From Alphaproteobacteria bacterium (GTDB lineage: Bacteria > Pseudomonadota > Alphaproteobacteria > Micavibrionales > UBA2020): DNA of 11,856 bases. The notes under the pieces are model-generated. The model saw only the letters and a program-made list of their open reading frames with translations, made no database searches and had not been told where the DNA came from. A program made the position numbers and the translations under genes. Below are positions 1 to 5,604 of this stretch, piece by piece; position 1 is the stretch's first letter, and each line of letters starts with the position of its first letter. The DNA is taken from the NCBI GenBank assembly GCA_029266795.1, contig JAQSWE010000046.1, positions 1 to 11,856 on the forward strand, in the 5' to 3' direction.

Positions 1-1
1 C

Positions 2-616
2 AATGCCGGTGCGGGTGCCGTAAATGCGGGTGTCAGCAATGGCAGCGGCATTGGTGGCGCGGCCGTCGGTGCCACGAGCGTTAACACGGGCGCTGGCGCT
101 ATCGGCGCAACGGGCGTCAACACGGGCGCGGGTGCCGTCGGCACTAGCTCGCTGAACAGCGTGAATACGCAAAGCGTGCTGGACAATACCGGCACCGCAG
201 GCGCGAGTGGCACTGTTGCTCCTGCGCCCGTGGGGCGCAACGGTACGCTGAATGGTACCGCAGTCGGCACTACTACGAATACTAGCGTCACTGGCAACCT
301 GAACGCCGCAGGCAATTCCCTGCTGGTCAATAACACGAACTATATGCGTCTTCAGTCCGGTGCGGTGCTGGACGCCAGCGGCCGCGTCATTACGGGAGCG
401 CAGGTTCGGGGCAGCAACATTATCGACAGCCAGGGCCGCCCCTTGAGCGTCTCGACGTATATCGATACCCAAGGCCGCCTTGTGGACTTGAAGGGCAACG
501 TCCTCTCGACTGCCATTTTCGCGGACGCGACCGGTCGACTCGTCAATGCGAACGGCCAGTACATTAACTCCTCCGGCCAGTTCGTCGACCTGAACGGAAA
601 CGTTATCGCACGCTAA
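2..616 (+). CDS. Repeat-rich probable surface/secreted protein, 3' part only
   Basis: The frame is open from base 2 to a TAA at 614-616 (204 codons), so the gene begins left of the window. A GTG at 161 is in frame but has no ribosome binding site and lies inside the repeats, so it is not taken as a start. Residues 1 to about 100 are low complexity (Ala, Gly, Asn, Thr, Val, Ser) and include a 12-residue repeat of the form A(V/I)GATxVNTGAG at nt 62-97 and 98-133. From about residue 120 to the end there is a different repeat of about 8 residues, of the type hydrophobic-x-D/N-xx-G-(R/N/Q)-hydrophobic, for example IDTQGRLVD, FADATGRLVN and FVDLNGNVIA. Such short Gly/Asp/Asn repeats suggest a beta-rich extracellular or cell-surface protein. 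There is only one Met (YMRL) in the visible part and no Cys. The signal peptide, if any, is outside the window. Function unknown. Confidence 0.75.
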   Translation, partial: NAGAGAVNAGVSNGSGIGGAAVGATSVNTGAGAIGATGVNTGAGAVGTSSLNSVNTQSVLDNTGTAGASGTVAPAPVGRNGTLNGTAVGTTTNTSVTGNLNAAGNSLLVNNTNYMRLQSGAVLDASGRVITGAQVRGSNIIDSQGRPLSVSTYIDTQGRLVDLKGNVLSTAIFADATGRLVNANGQYINSSGQFVDLNGNVIAR

Positions 617-628
617 AACGGCGCATTA

Positions 629-672
629 AAAAATCCGGCTCGAAGGGTTCTCCCCCTTCGCGCCGGATTTTT
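629..672. terminator. Bidirectional intrinsic terminator between convergent genes
   Basis: A long inverted repeat: arm AAAAATCCGGC (629-639) pairs with GCCGGATTTTT (662-672), and inner arm CGAAGGG (641-647) pairs with CCCTTCG (654-660). There is one T/C mismatch (640/661) and a six-base loop. The A-run on the left and T-run on the right make it work in both directions. It serves the repeat protein ending at 616 and the minus-strand gene ending at 684. Confidence 0.9.
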
Positions 673-683
673 ATTTGCCGCAA

Positions 684-980
684 TTACTGCGCGCTGTCGT
701 CGCCGCCCTTGTCGCGGTTGCGGAATTTACCGCCCTTGCCGCCCTCGCGACGCTCCGGCATGCAGGCCTTCAGCGCCGTGACGTCGGCCGCTGCCGACAC
801 GCAGGCGCGGCGTTTCTGGCCCTCGGCAATTCGTTTGTCGATATGCTCCAGCACCTTTTGCTTATGCTGCTCGAAATTCTTTCCGTCGCCCTTGCCGCCG
901 CCGGTGCCGTCTTCCGCCATGGCTGCAGTTGCCGTCATCATGCTGATGGCGATGGCCGCTATCGTCATTTTATTAAACAT
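684..980 (-). CDS. Small secreted protein with a two-cysteine helical segment
   Basis: 98 aa. Residues 1-22 form a clear Sec signal peptide (Lys near the N-terminus, hydrophobic core, AMA before Glu23), so the mature protein is probably periplasmic or secreted. The mature part is a Gly/Lys linker, then a charged helical stretch at about 35-76 (FEQHKQKVLEHIDKRIAEG...), with Cys60 and Cys73 that could form a disulfide, then a Gly/Lys/Arg/Asp-rich hydrophilic tail. The start at 980 is supported by AAAGGAAAA four bases upstream of the ATG; the second Met (residue 5) lacks such spacing. The pattern resembles small secreted helical proteins annotated as hypothetical in Alphaproteobacteria, but I do not recognise a named family. 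It is transcribed divergently from the operon at 1235, with 254 bp between them. Confidence 0.7.
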   Translation of the reverse strand: MFNKMTIAAIAISMMTATAAMAEDGTGGGKGDGKNFEQHKQKVLEHIDKRIAEGQKRRACVSAAADVTALKACMPERREGGKGGKFRNRDKGGDDSAQ

Positions 981-1234
981 GTTCTTTTCCTTTGGTTGTG
1001 AGCTTTCACCAGATTATACGCCCGACCGGTTAACATCCCTGCGAGCATTTTATTTCCGGAATTTAACGAGTTGTTAAATTATAAGATGGTGGAAAATAGG
1101 AGTGATGTTTTTACAACCCCTCTGGTCAGCGCCCTGATATTTGAGTATAAAAGTTTCTTAAAGCAAACCGATTTTGGAATAAAAACTGCGGCAGACTTAA
1201 CGCTGCGGAGTTCCTTCAGGCAACGGAGAGCACA
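981..1234. other. AT-rich divergent intergenic region
   Basis: This 254-bp region separates the leftward small secreted protein from the rightward operon starting at 1235. It is clearly richer in A+T than the flanking genes, as expected for a double promoter region. It contains the CtrA-like palindrome listed separately and an isolated TATAAA at 1146-1151, for which I could find no convincing -35 partner. Further TTAA tetramers occur at 1030-1033, 1158-1161 and 1197-1200. No coding frame here looks real; the minus-strand frame across 1079-1486 is a shadow of the gene at 1235. Confidence 0.6.
1060..1080. promoter_or_regulatory. Palindrome with TTAA-N7-TTAA, CtrA-box-like
   Basis: AATTTAAC (1060-1067) and GTTAAATT (1073-1080) form a perfect 8-bp inverted repeat with a 5-base spacer. 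Inside it, TTAA at 1063-1066 and TTAA at 1074-1077 are separated by exactly seven bases. That is the classical consensus of the alphaproteobacterial cell-cycle regulator CtrA. The site lies between two divergent genes, about 80 bp from the start at 980 and 155 bp from the start at 1235. The match is seen directly; CtrA binding is inference, and any dimeric regulator could use the palindrome. Confidence 0.45.
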
Positions 1235-1990
1235 GTGAGCGAAGCAAAACCGCCGAAATACTTTATCCGATTTTCGCAAGATACCGATTTCGACAAGATC
1301 GCCGAATTCTACGATACCAACGCACATGAAAGCGTGCTGAAGCGTGAGCGCGACCTGATACGTACTATGGCGGATGAAGGCTCGATCGTCATTGTCGAAG
1401 ATGAAAAGGGCAAGGTCGTCGCCGCCAGCATCACATGGCCGCACAAAACAGTCGATGCAAACGGCGTCGAGACGACGAAGTGGCACGAGCTCGGCACCAC
1501 TCGCTGCATCCTCAACGGCTATCCCGGCCTGTTCGATGCGATGGTCGCGATCCAGAGTCTGCGGTCATTCCTGGTGGAGCCGCCGGAAAACGTGTTTCTC
1601 GCACGCATGCTGACAACGCCCGTGCAGGGCCTCGCCCGTAAGCTTGGCTGGCGCGACATGCAGGGCGAGGTGCCGCAGGAACTGGTCGATGCGCGCCTCA
1701 GGACTTTTTCGGGCGGCGATCCCGCGCTCGACAACTGGTTCGTCTTCGGGATGGAAGGCATGCCGACTACCGCCAAGTGGCTGGAAAATGCGATAGAGAA
1801 CCCCATCCTCACGAACAAGAAAACAGGCGAGCAGATCGAGCTCGACTTTACCAAATCAACCTTCGTGATGATGTTCAAGGACGAGATCAAGAACCTCGCC
1901 GCGCGCGATTTCGGCGACGTTAACAAGCCGGATCAGGACCAGAACCTGCGCCAGCGCCGCGACAAATGGCTCAAGAAATTCTTCAGATAA
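1235..1990 (+). CDS. GNAT-like acetyltransferase-fold protein, paralogue 1
   Basis: 251 aa, GTG start preceded by CGGAGAG. The N-terminal about 140 residues follow a GNAT pattern: a first strand and helix (YFIRFSQDTDFDKIAEFY), paired strands with a turn at 51-67 (IVIVEDEKGKVVAASI), a strand and helix at 86-113, and a last segment at 121-140 ending in LARKLGW, the position of the usual LYxKxGF motif. The canonical acetyl-CoA loop (Q/R-x-x-G-x-G/A) is not evident; GYPGLFDAM sits there instead, so activity is uncertain. Residues 141-170 are a variable linker. The tail at 181-251 (KWLENA, KKTGEQIELDF, LAARDFGD) is not part of a standard GNAT domain and is shared almost unchanged with the next gene. 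It is the first gene of an operon with the gene at 2004 (13-nt gap) and the M20 peptidase-like gene. By hand alignment it is about 66% identical to paralogue 2, and it is more distantly related to the protein at 7407. Substrate unknown. Confidence 0.7.
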   Translation: MSEAKPPKYFIRFSQDTDFDKIAEFYDTNAHESVLKRERDLIRTMADEGSIVIVEDEKGKVVAASITWPHKTVDANGVETTKWHELGTTRCILNGYPGLFDAMVAIQSLRSFLVEPPENVFLARMLTTPVQGLARKLGWRDMQGEVPQELVDARLRTFSGGDPALDNWFVFGMEGMPTTAKWLENAIENPILTNKKTGEQIELDFTKSTFVMMFKDEIKNLAARDFGDVNKPDQDQNLRQRRDKWLKKFFR

Positions 1991-2003
1991 CACGAGGAAC
2001 ACA

Positions 2004-2759
2004 ATGACCGACGCAAAACCGCCAAAATATTTCATCCGCTTCTCGCAGGAAGCCGATTTCGACAAGCTGTCCGATTTCTACGACCTCAATTCCCACAAGA
2101 ACGTGCTGAAGCGCGAGCACGACCTCATGAAAAAAATGACCGAGGATGGTGCGGTTATTCTCGTCGAGGATGAAAAAGGCAAGATCGTCGCTGCCAGCAT
2201 CACCTACGCTCATATGGCGAAGGATGAGCACGGCGTGGAACATATCAAATGGCAGGAGGTCGGCACGACGCGCATCGCCCTCAACGGCTTTTCCGGCATT
2301 TTTGATGCCATGATCGCATTGCAGGGCCTGCGCGGCTTTCTGGTGGAGCCGCCCGATACCACCTTCGTTGCACAGATGGAAACCACGCCCGTACAGAACC
2401 TCGCGGGCAAGCTTGGCTGGCGCAAGATGGAAGGCGGGCCTCCCGCTGAACTACTGGCCGGCAAGGGCAAGACAGTGGCGGATGGCCATGCCACCGCGAA
2501 CGACTGGTATGTTTTCGGCATAGAGGCGATGCCTGTCGCCGCCAAATGGCTCGAGAATGCCATAAATAATCCGGTCCTTACCAACAAAAAGACCGGCGAG
2601 CAGATCGAACTGGATTTTAGCAAATCGACCTTCGTCGCCATGTTCAAGGATGAAATCAAAAACCTCGCCGCGCGCGACTTCGGCGATGTCGACAAGCCCA
2701 ATCCCGCGCAAAATCTTCACCAGCGCCGTGATGTGTGGCTCAAAAAATTCTTTAGATAA
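2004..2759 (+). CDS. GNAT-like acetyltransferase-fold protein, paralogue 2
   Basis: 251 aa, colinear without gaps with the product of the preceding gene (165 of 251 identical by hand count). The ATG at 2004 has CGAGGA upstream. Shared landmarks are AKPPKYFIRFSQ at the N-terminus, VEDEKGK(I/V)VAASIT at about 54-67, GTTR at 87-90, FLVEPP at 112-117, TTPVQ at 127-131, KLGWR at 136-140 and KKTGEQIELDF at 195-205. The GNAT-like acetyl-CoA loop is again degenerate (NGFSGIFDAM). Identity is uneven: about 58% over residues 1-180, about 30% in the 141-170 linker, and 86% over the last 71 residues. The matching C-terminal codons differ at many synonymous positions, so the tail is held by selection rather than by recent gene conversion. 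It lies 11 nt upstream of the amidohydrolase and is almost certainly cotranscribed with it. Catalytic activity and substrate are not shown by the sequence. Confidence 0.7.
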   Translation: MTDAKPPKYFIRFSQEADFDKLSDFYDLNSHKNVLKREHDLMKKMTEDGAVILVEDEKGKIVAASITYAHMAKDEHGVEHIKWQEVGTTRIALNGFSGIFDAMIALQGLRGFLVEPPDTTFVAQMETTPVQNLAGKLGWRKMEGGPPAELLAGKGKTVADGHATANDWYVFGIEAMPVAAKWLENAINNPVLTNKKTGEQIELDFSKSTFVAMFKDEIKNLAARDFGDVDKPNPAQNLHQRRDVWLKKFFR

Positions 2760-2770
2760 GGGGAAACATA

Positions 2771-3946
2771 ATGTCCGTTCTTAAAAAGCTGCAAAGCCAG
2801 AATGATGAATTCAAGAGCTGGCGTCAGCACATCCACCAGCATCCCGAAACCGCGTTCGAGGAAGTGAACACTTCTGACTACGTCGCGAAACTGCTGGAAA
2901 GCTGGGGCGTGGAAATCCACCGCGGCATGGCGAAGACCGCCGTGGTCGGCATCATCAAGGGCAAGAACGGATCGTCGAAGCGCGGCCTCGGCCTGCGCGC
3001 CGACCTCGATGCGCTCAACATTCTCGAAGAAACCAATTGCAAGCATTCGTCGAAAATCTCCGGCAAGATGCATGCCTGCGGCCATGACGGCCATACGGCC
3101 ATGCTGCTGGCCGCGACCAAACACCTCTCCGAAACGCGCGATTTCGACGGCACGGTCTATGCGATCTTCCAGCCTGCGGAAGAGGGCGGCGGCGGCGGCA
3201 ACGTCATGGTGCAGGAAGGCTTCTTTGACAAATTCCCGTGCGAGGCCGTGTTCGGCATGCATAACTGGCCGTGGCAGCCCGAAGGAACCTTTGCCATCTG
3301 CGAAGGCCCGATGACGGCATCCACGGACACCTTCCGCGTGACCGTGCAGGGCAAGGGCGGCCATGCTGCGTTTCCGCATACCACGATCGACCCCATCGTC
3401 TGCGGCGCGCAGATCGTCTCCGCGATCCAACATATCGTGTCGCGCACCGTCGATCCCGCCGACAGCGCGGTGATTTCGGTCTGCAAATTCCATGCAGGCA
3501 CCGAAAGCCTGAACGTCGTTCCCGATACCGTCGAGCTTGGCGGCACCGTGCGCGCGTTTAAACCTGAAACGCGCAAGATGCTGGAGGACAAGCTGCGCCA
3601 TGTCGTGAAATCTGTCGCCGATGCTTTCGGCGCGCAGGTCGAAGTGACGTGGAAATCGGGCTATCCTTCGGTCGTCAACTCAGTCGCCGAAACCGAATTC
3701 GCGCGCAAGGTTGCGGCGGATGTGGTGGGCAAGGATAAGGTTCTGCCCTTCACGCCCACGATGGGCGGCGAGGATTTTGCGTATTTCCTGCAGGCATCCC
3801 CCGGTGCTTATATCGCACTCGGTGCCGGAAAGACCGCGAACGATCCCGGCCTGCATAACCCGCATTACGATTTCAACGACGATGTGCTGCCCGTTGGTGC
3901 TGCGTACTGGGTGCGCATGGCCGAAACATGGCTGAAGGCGAAATAA
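2771..3946 (+). CDS. M20D family amidohydrolase (hippurate hydrolase / N-acyl-amino acid deacylase type)
   Basis: 391 aa, full length for the family. The ATG is preceded by AAGGGGAA. M20D motifs appear in order: RQHIHQHPE (18-26), GLRADLDAL (74-82), MHACGHDGH (100-108), FQPAEEGGGGG (133-143), GMHNWP (162-167), GKGGHAAFPH (194-203), MGGEDFAYF (331-339) and LHNPHYDFND (361-370). The expected di-metal ligands and catalytic residues are Cys103, His105, Glu137/Glu138, His164 and His362, all present. The insertion at about 183-298 is the lid/dimerisation domain. The family hydrolyses N-acyl or N-acetyl amino acids and related amides (hippurate, indole-3-acetyl amino acids, N-acetyl-diaminopimelate); the exact substrate cannot be read here. 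No signal peptide, so cytoplasmic. It follows two GNAT-like genes in one operon, which suggests, as inference only, an acylation/deacylation relationship. Confidence 0.92.
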   Translation: MSVLKKLQSQNDEFKSWRQHIHQHPETAFEEVNTSDYVAKLLESWGVEIHRGMAKTAVVGIIKGKNGSSKRGLGLRADLDALNILEETNCKHSSKISGKMHACGHDGHTAMLLAATKHLSETRDFDGTVYAIFQPAEEGGGGGNVMVQEGFFDKFPCEAVFGMHNWPWQPEGTFAICEGPMTASTDTFRVTVQGKGGHAAFPHTTIDPIVCGAQIVSAIQHIVSRTVDPADSAVISVCKFHAGTESLNVVPDTVELGGTVRAFKPETRKMLEDKLRHVVKSVADAFGAQVEVTWKSGYPSVVNSVAETEFARKVAADVVGKDKVLPFTPTMGGEDFAYFLQASPGAYIALGAGKTANDPGLHNPHYDFNDDVLPVGAAYWVRMAETWLKAK

Positions 3947-3947
3947 A

Positions 3948-4454
3948 ATGGCTGAACACGATCCGCTCCGCGACCTCGAAGACAAACGCCGGCAGCTGAC
4001 CGATCGCTGGCTGGCGTTCAAGACCGCCACTCGCCGCGAGGGAATCCAGCTGGGCTTCTGGAGCGGCGTGGGCGTGATCGCCGTCGCCGCCGACATGGCG
4101 CTGCTGGGCGGGCTTGGCACCGCGCTTGCGGCCATGAGCGGGATCGGCTTTATCGCTTACCGCAAGGAATCGAAACGCCTCGAAAATGCGTTGGAAGAGG
4201 TTGAGCGCACGATTACCGCGATACGCAACGAACAGGAAGATTACACACGCCGTCACCCCCAGCCACAAAAAGGGCTGGAGGAGGATTTTTCGCCCGCTGC
4301 CAAACGCAAGATCGAGGGGCTGCAGGCGCGTCTTGAAGAGCTTGAGCATACGATGAACAAGCTGACTGGCGATAACGCTCCGAAAAAGCCTGACATCGAC
4401 GCGCAGGATTTGAGCAAGCCGAAATATAAACCGCCCGCGCCTCCGGCTATCTAA
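3948..4454 (+). CDS. Small membrane protein with coiled-coil C-terminus
   Basis: 168 aa, beginning one base after the TAA of the amidohydrolase, so translation is probably coupled; a purine-rich GAAATAAA overlaps the upstream stop. The charged N-terminus (1-32) is followed by a hydrophobic stretch at about 34-70, rich in Gly/Ala (GFWSGVGVIAVAADMALLGG and TALAAMSGIGFIAY), compatible with two closely spaced membrane segments forming a hairpin. Two strongly charged helical segments follow, at about 72-100 and 115-140, with heptad-like Leu/Ile/Glu/Lys patterns suggesting coiled coils. The C-terminus is a Pro/Lys-rich tail. No family recognised. Position implies a membrane-associated accessory to the operon. 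It converges on the gene ending at 4464; the nine bases between them hold no clear terminator. Confidence 0.6.
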   Translation: MAEHDPLRDLEDKRRQLTDRWLAFKTATRREGIQLGFWSGVGVIAVAADMALLGGLGTALAAMSGIGFIAYRKESKRLENALEEVERTITAIRNEQEDYTRRHPQPQKGLEEDFSPAAKRKIEGLQARLEELEHTMNKLTGDNAPKKPDIDAQDLSKPKYKPPAPPAI

Positions 4455-4463
4455 AAGGCTTCG

Positions 4464-4676
4464 TTATCTTTTGGGCATGGATCGGTTACTGCGCTCGCAC
4501 ATATGGTGAAGTGCGAAGGTGGCGATGAACAGGCCGATCAGGGCGGGATAAATCCACCAGGGAAAAACACCTGTCGTCACGGCCTTGCCGCTCAGGACAC
4601 CAGTGCCGATAATCGCGGCAAGCAGTACCAGCTGCACCACGCGCCCTGACCAGTTTACGTTATATCCTGCACCCAT
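4464..4676 (-). CDS. Two-helix inner-membrane protein, 70 aa
   Basis: I place the start at the ATG ending at 4676, because AGGAGAAGG lies just upstream on the minus strand. The frame stays open to an ATG at 4763, but the extra 29 residues (Arg/Lys/His-rich) have no ribosome binding site and do not look like protein. The 70-aa product has two predicted membrane helices, about residues 12-30 (VVQLVLLAAIIGTGVLSG) and 38-57 (FPWWIYPALIGLFIATFALH), joined by a short loop, and a basic C-terminus (CERSNRSMPKR). The N-terminus is MGAGYNVNW. No named family recognised. It lies 123 bp downstream of the ankyrin gene, same strand, and converges on the gene at 3948. Confidence 0.6.
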   Translation of the reverse strand: MGAGYNVNWSGRVVQLVLLAAIIGTGVLSGKAVTTGVFPWWIYPALIGLFIATFALHHMCERSNRSMPKR

Positions 4677-4799
4677 TTTCCTTCTCCTGTTGTGAGAGGC
4701 CTCATTTTGCGGCCTGATACCATCAGAACATGGGCGCAGTCGGGCAGCCTTGATTTTGGTCAAAAGGTCGGGGAAGGCTATTTATTGCGTGATAACTAA

Positions 4800-5516
4800 T
4801 TATTTTTGCGGGACAGGCGTGCTCTTTTTGAACTTCGCGACCTTGGGCGCGGCGACGGCGCGGTCGGTATGCATGCCTTCGATGGCATTCTCGAAGGTTT
4901 CGCGCTTTTGCTCTTCGGCAGCCTGAACGGCTTTTTCAGCGGCCAGTTTCGCGTCTTCGGCTTTGCGTAGTTCCTTGCCTTCCTGCATGTTTTTCAGCAA
5001 GGCCACGACGCCCATCTTGCGGTTATTTTCCGCCCATTCGATGGCGTTCTGCTGCGTGCTGCCGGTTGATTGCAGCATGATATCGGCATGTTCGCCGATC
5101 ACGCGCACGACATCCCTGAAACCGCGCTGCGCGGCCCACATCAGCGGCGTCAGTGTTCTATAGGGTTTGTCTACTTCGGCCTTGTGGTCGATCAGCATTT
5201 GCGCAAGGTCGGGATTTTCGGGCGGACCCATCATGGCCGCCAGCATCAGCGGGAAACCGCCGGAATTATTTTCGATGTTCGGGTTTGCGCCCGCGACCAG
5301 TAATTCCTTGACGACCTTGTTCTGCGCGCGGAATGTCGCGGCGAGGACGGGCGTGTTGCCTTTGTCGTCGCGCGCTTCCAGATTTGCGCCCAAGGCGAGC
5401 AGTTTCTTGATATGCGCAAGATCGGCGTCGCCCTGTATTTCCTTCAGCAGTTCCTGCCCAAGCTTGTCGGCGGCGGCTGGGTCGGGGGATTTCTGGTTGA
5501 AGGTGTTCTTGGCCAT
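4800..5516 (-). CDS. Ankyrin repeat protein with charged C-terminal helix
   Basis: 238 aa, ATG at 5516 with GGGAAAG upstream. After a short N-terminal region (1-20) there are about four ankyrin-type repeats between residues 20 and 176. Markers are LLALGANLEARDDKGNTPVLAA (39-60, shown for position), ELLVAGANPNIENNSGGFPLMLAA (71-94) and TPLMWAAQRGFRDVVRVI (123-140). Residues 180-215 are a charged, Ala/Glu/Lys-rich stretch likely to be a long helix or coiled coil, followed by a basic tail ending in PVPQK. No signal peptide, so a cytosolic protein-protein interaction role is likely. It lacks the C-terminal module shared by the ankyrin proteins at 9867 and 10763, so it is a separate type. It lies 88 bp downstream of phaZ on the same strand, with no terminator seen between, so partial cotranscription is possible. 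Confidence 0.85.
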   Translation of the reverse strand: MAKNTFNQKSPDPAAADKLGQELLKEIQGDADLAHIKKLLALGANLEARDDKGNTPVLAATFRAQNKVVKELLVAGANPNIENNSGGFPLMLAAMMGPPENPDLAQMLIDHKAEVDKPYRTLTPLMWAAQRGFRDVVRVIGEHADIMLQSTGSTQQNAIEWAENNRKMGVVALLKNMQEGKELRKAEDAKLAAEKAVQAAEEQKRETFENAIEGMHTDRAVAAPKVAKFKKSTPVPQK

Positions 5517-5604
5517 GCGCGCGGCTTTCCCAACAGGTGATTTTGATACCCGTATTCTACCACCGAAAGCGTTTAATTAACCTAAATCGCAGTCAAGATA
5601 TTGA

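Noticed and set aside
62..133. 36-nt direct repeats as a possible CRISPR array
   Set aside because: The repeats are contiguous, in frame, degenerate and without spacers; they encode a protein repeat.
161..163. GTG at 161 as the start of the repeat protein
   Set aside because: The frame is open back to base 2 with the same repeat composition, and no ribosome binding site precedes 161.
2717..3601. A 294-codon minus-strand open frame opposite the M20D gene
   Set aside because: It lies wholly antisense to a gene with clear M20D motifs. Its composition (His/Arg/Ala/Asp-rich) is that of a reverse-complement shadow in GC-rich DNA, and it has no ribosome binding site.
4455..4475. AAAAG...CTTTT as a terminator between the convergent genes at 4454 and 4464
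   Set aside because: Only a 5-bp A/T-rich stem with a ten-base loop; too weak to call.
4754..4765. TTTTG-GT-CAAAA palindrome upstream of the 70-aa membrane protein
   Set aside because: Two-base spacer and short arms; it cannot fold as a hairpin and is too short to be called an operator without a second copy.
5573..5580. TTAATTAA upstream of the ankyrin gene as a CtrA site
   Set aside because: The two TTAA elements are adjacent, not seven bases apart, so it does not match the CtrA spacing.
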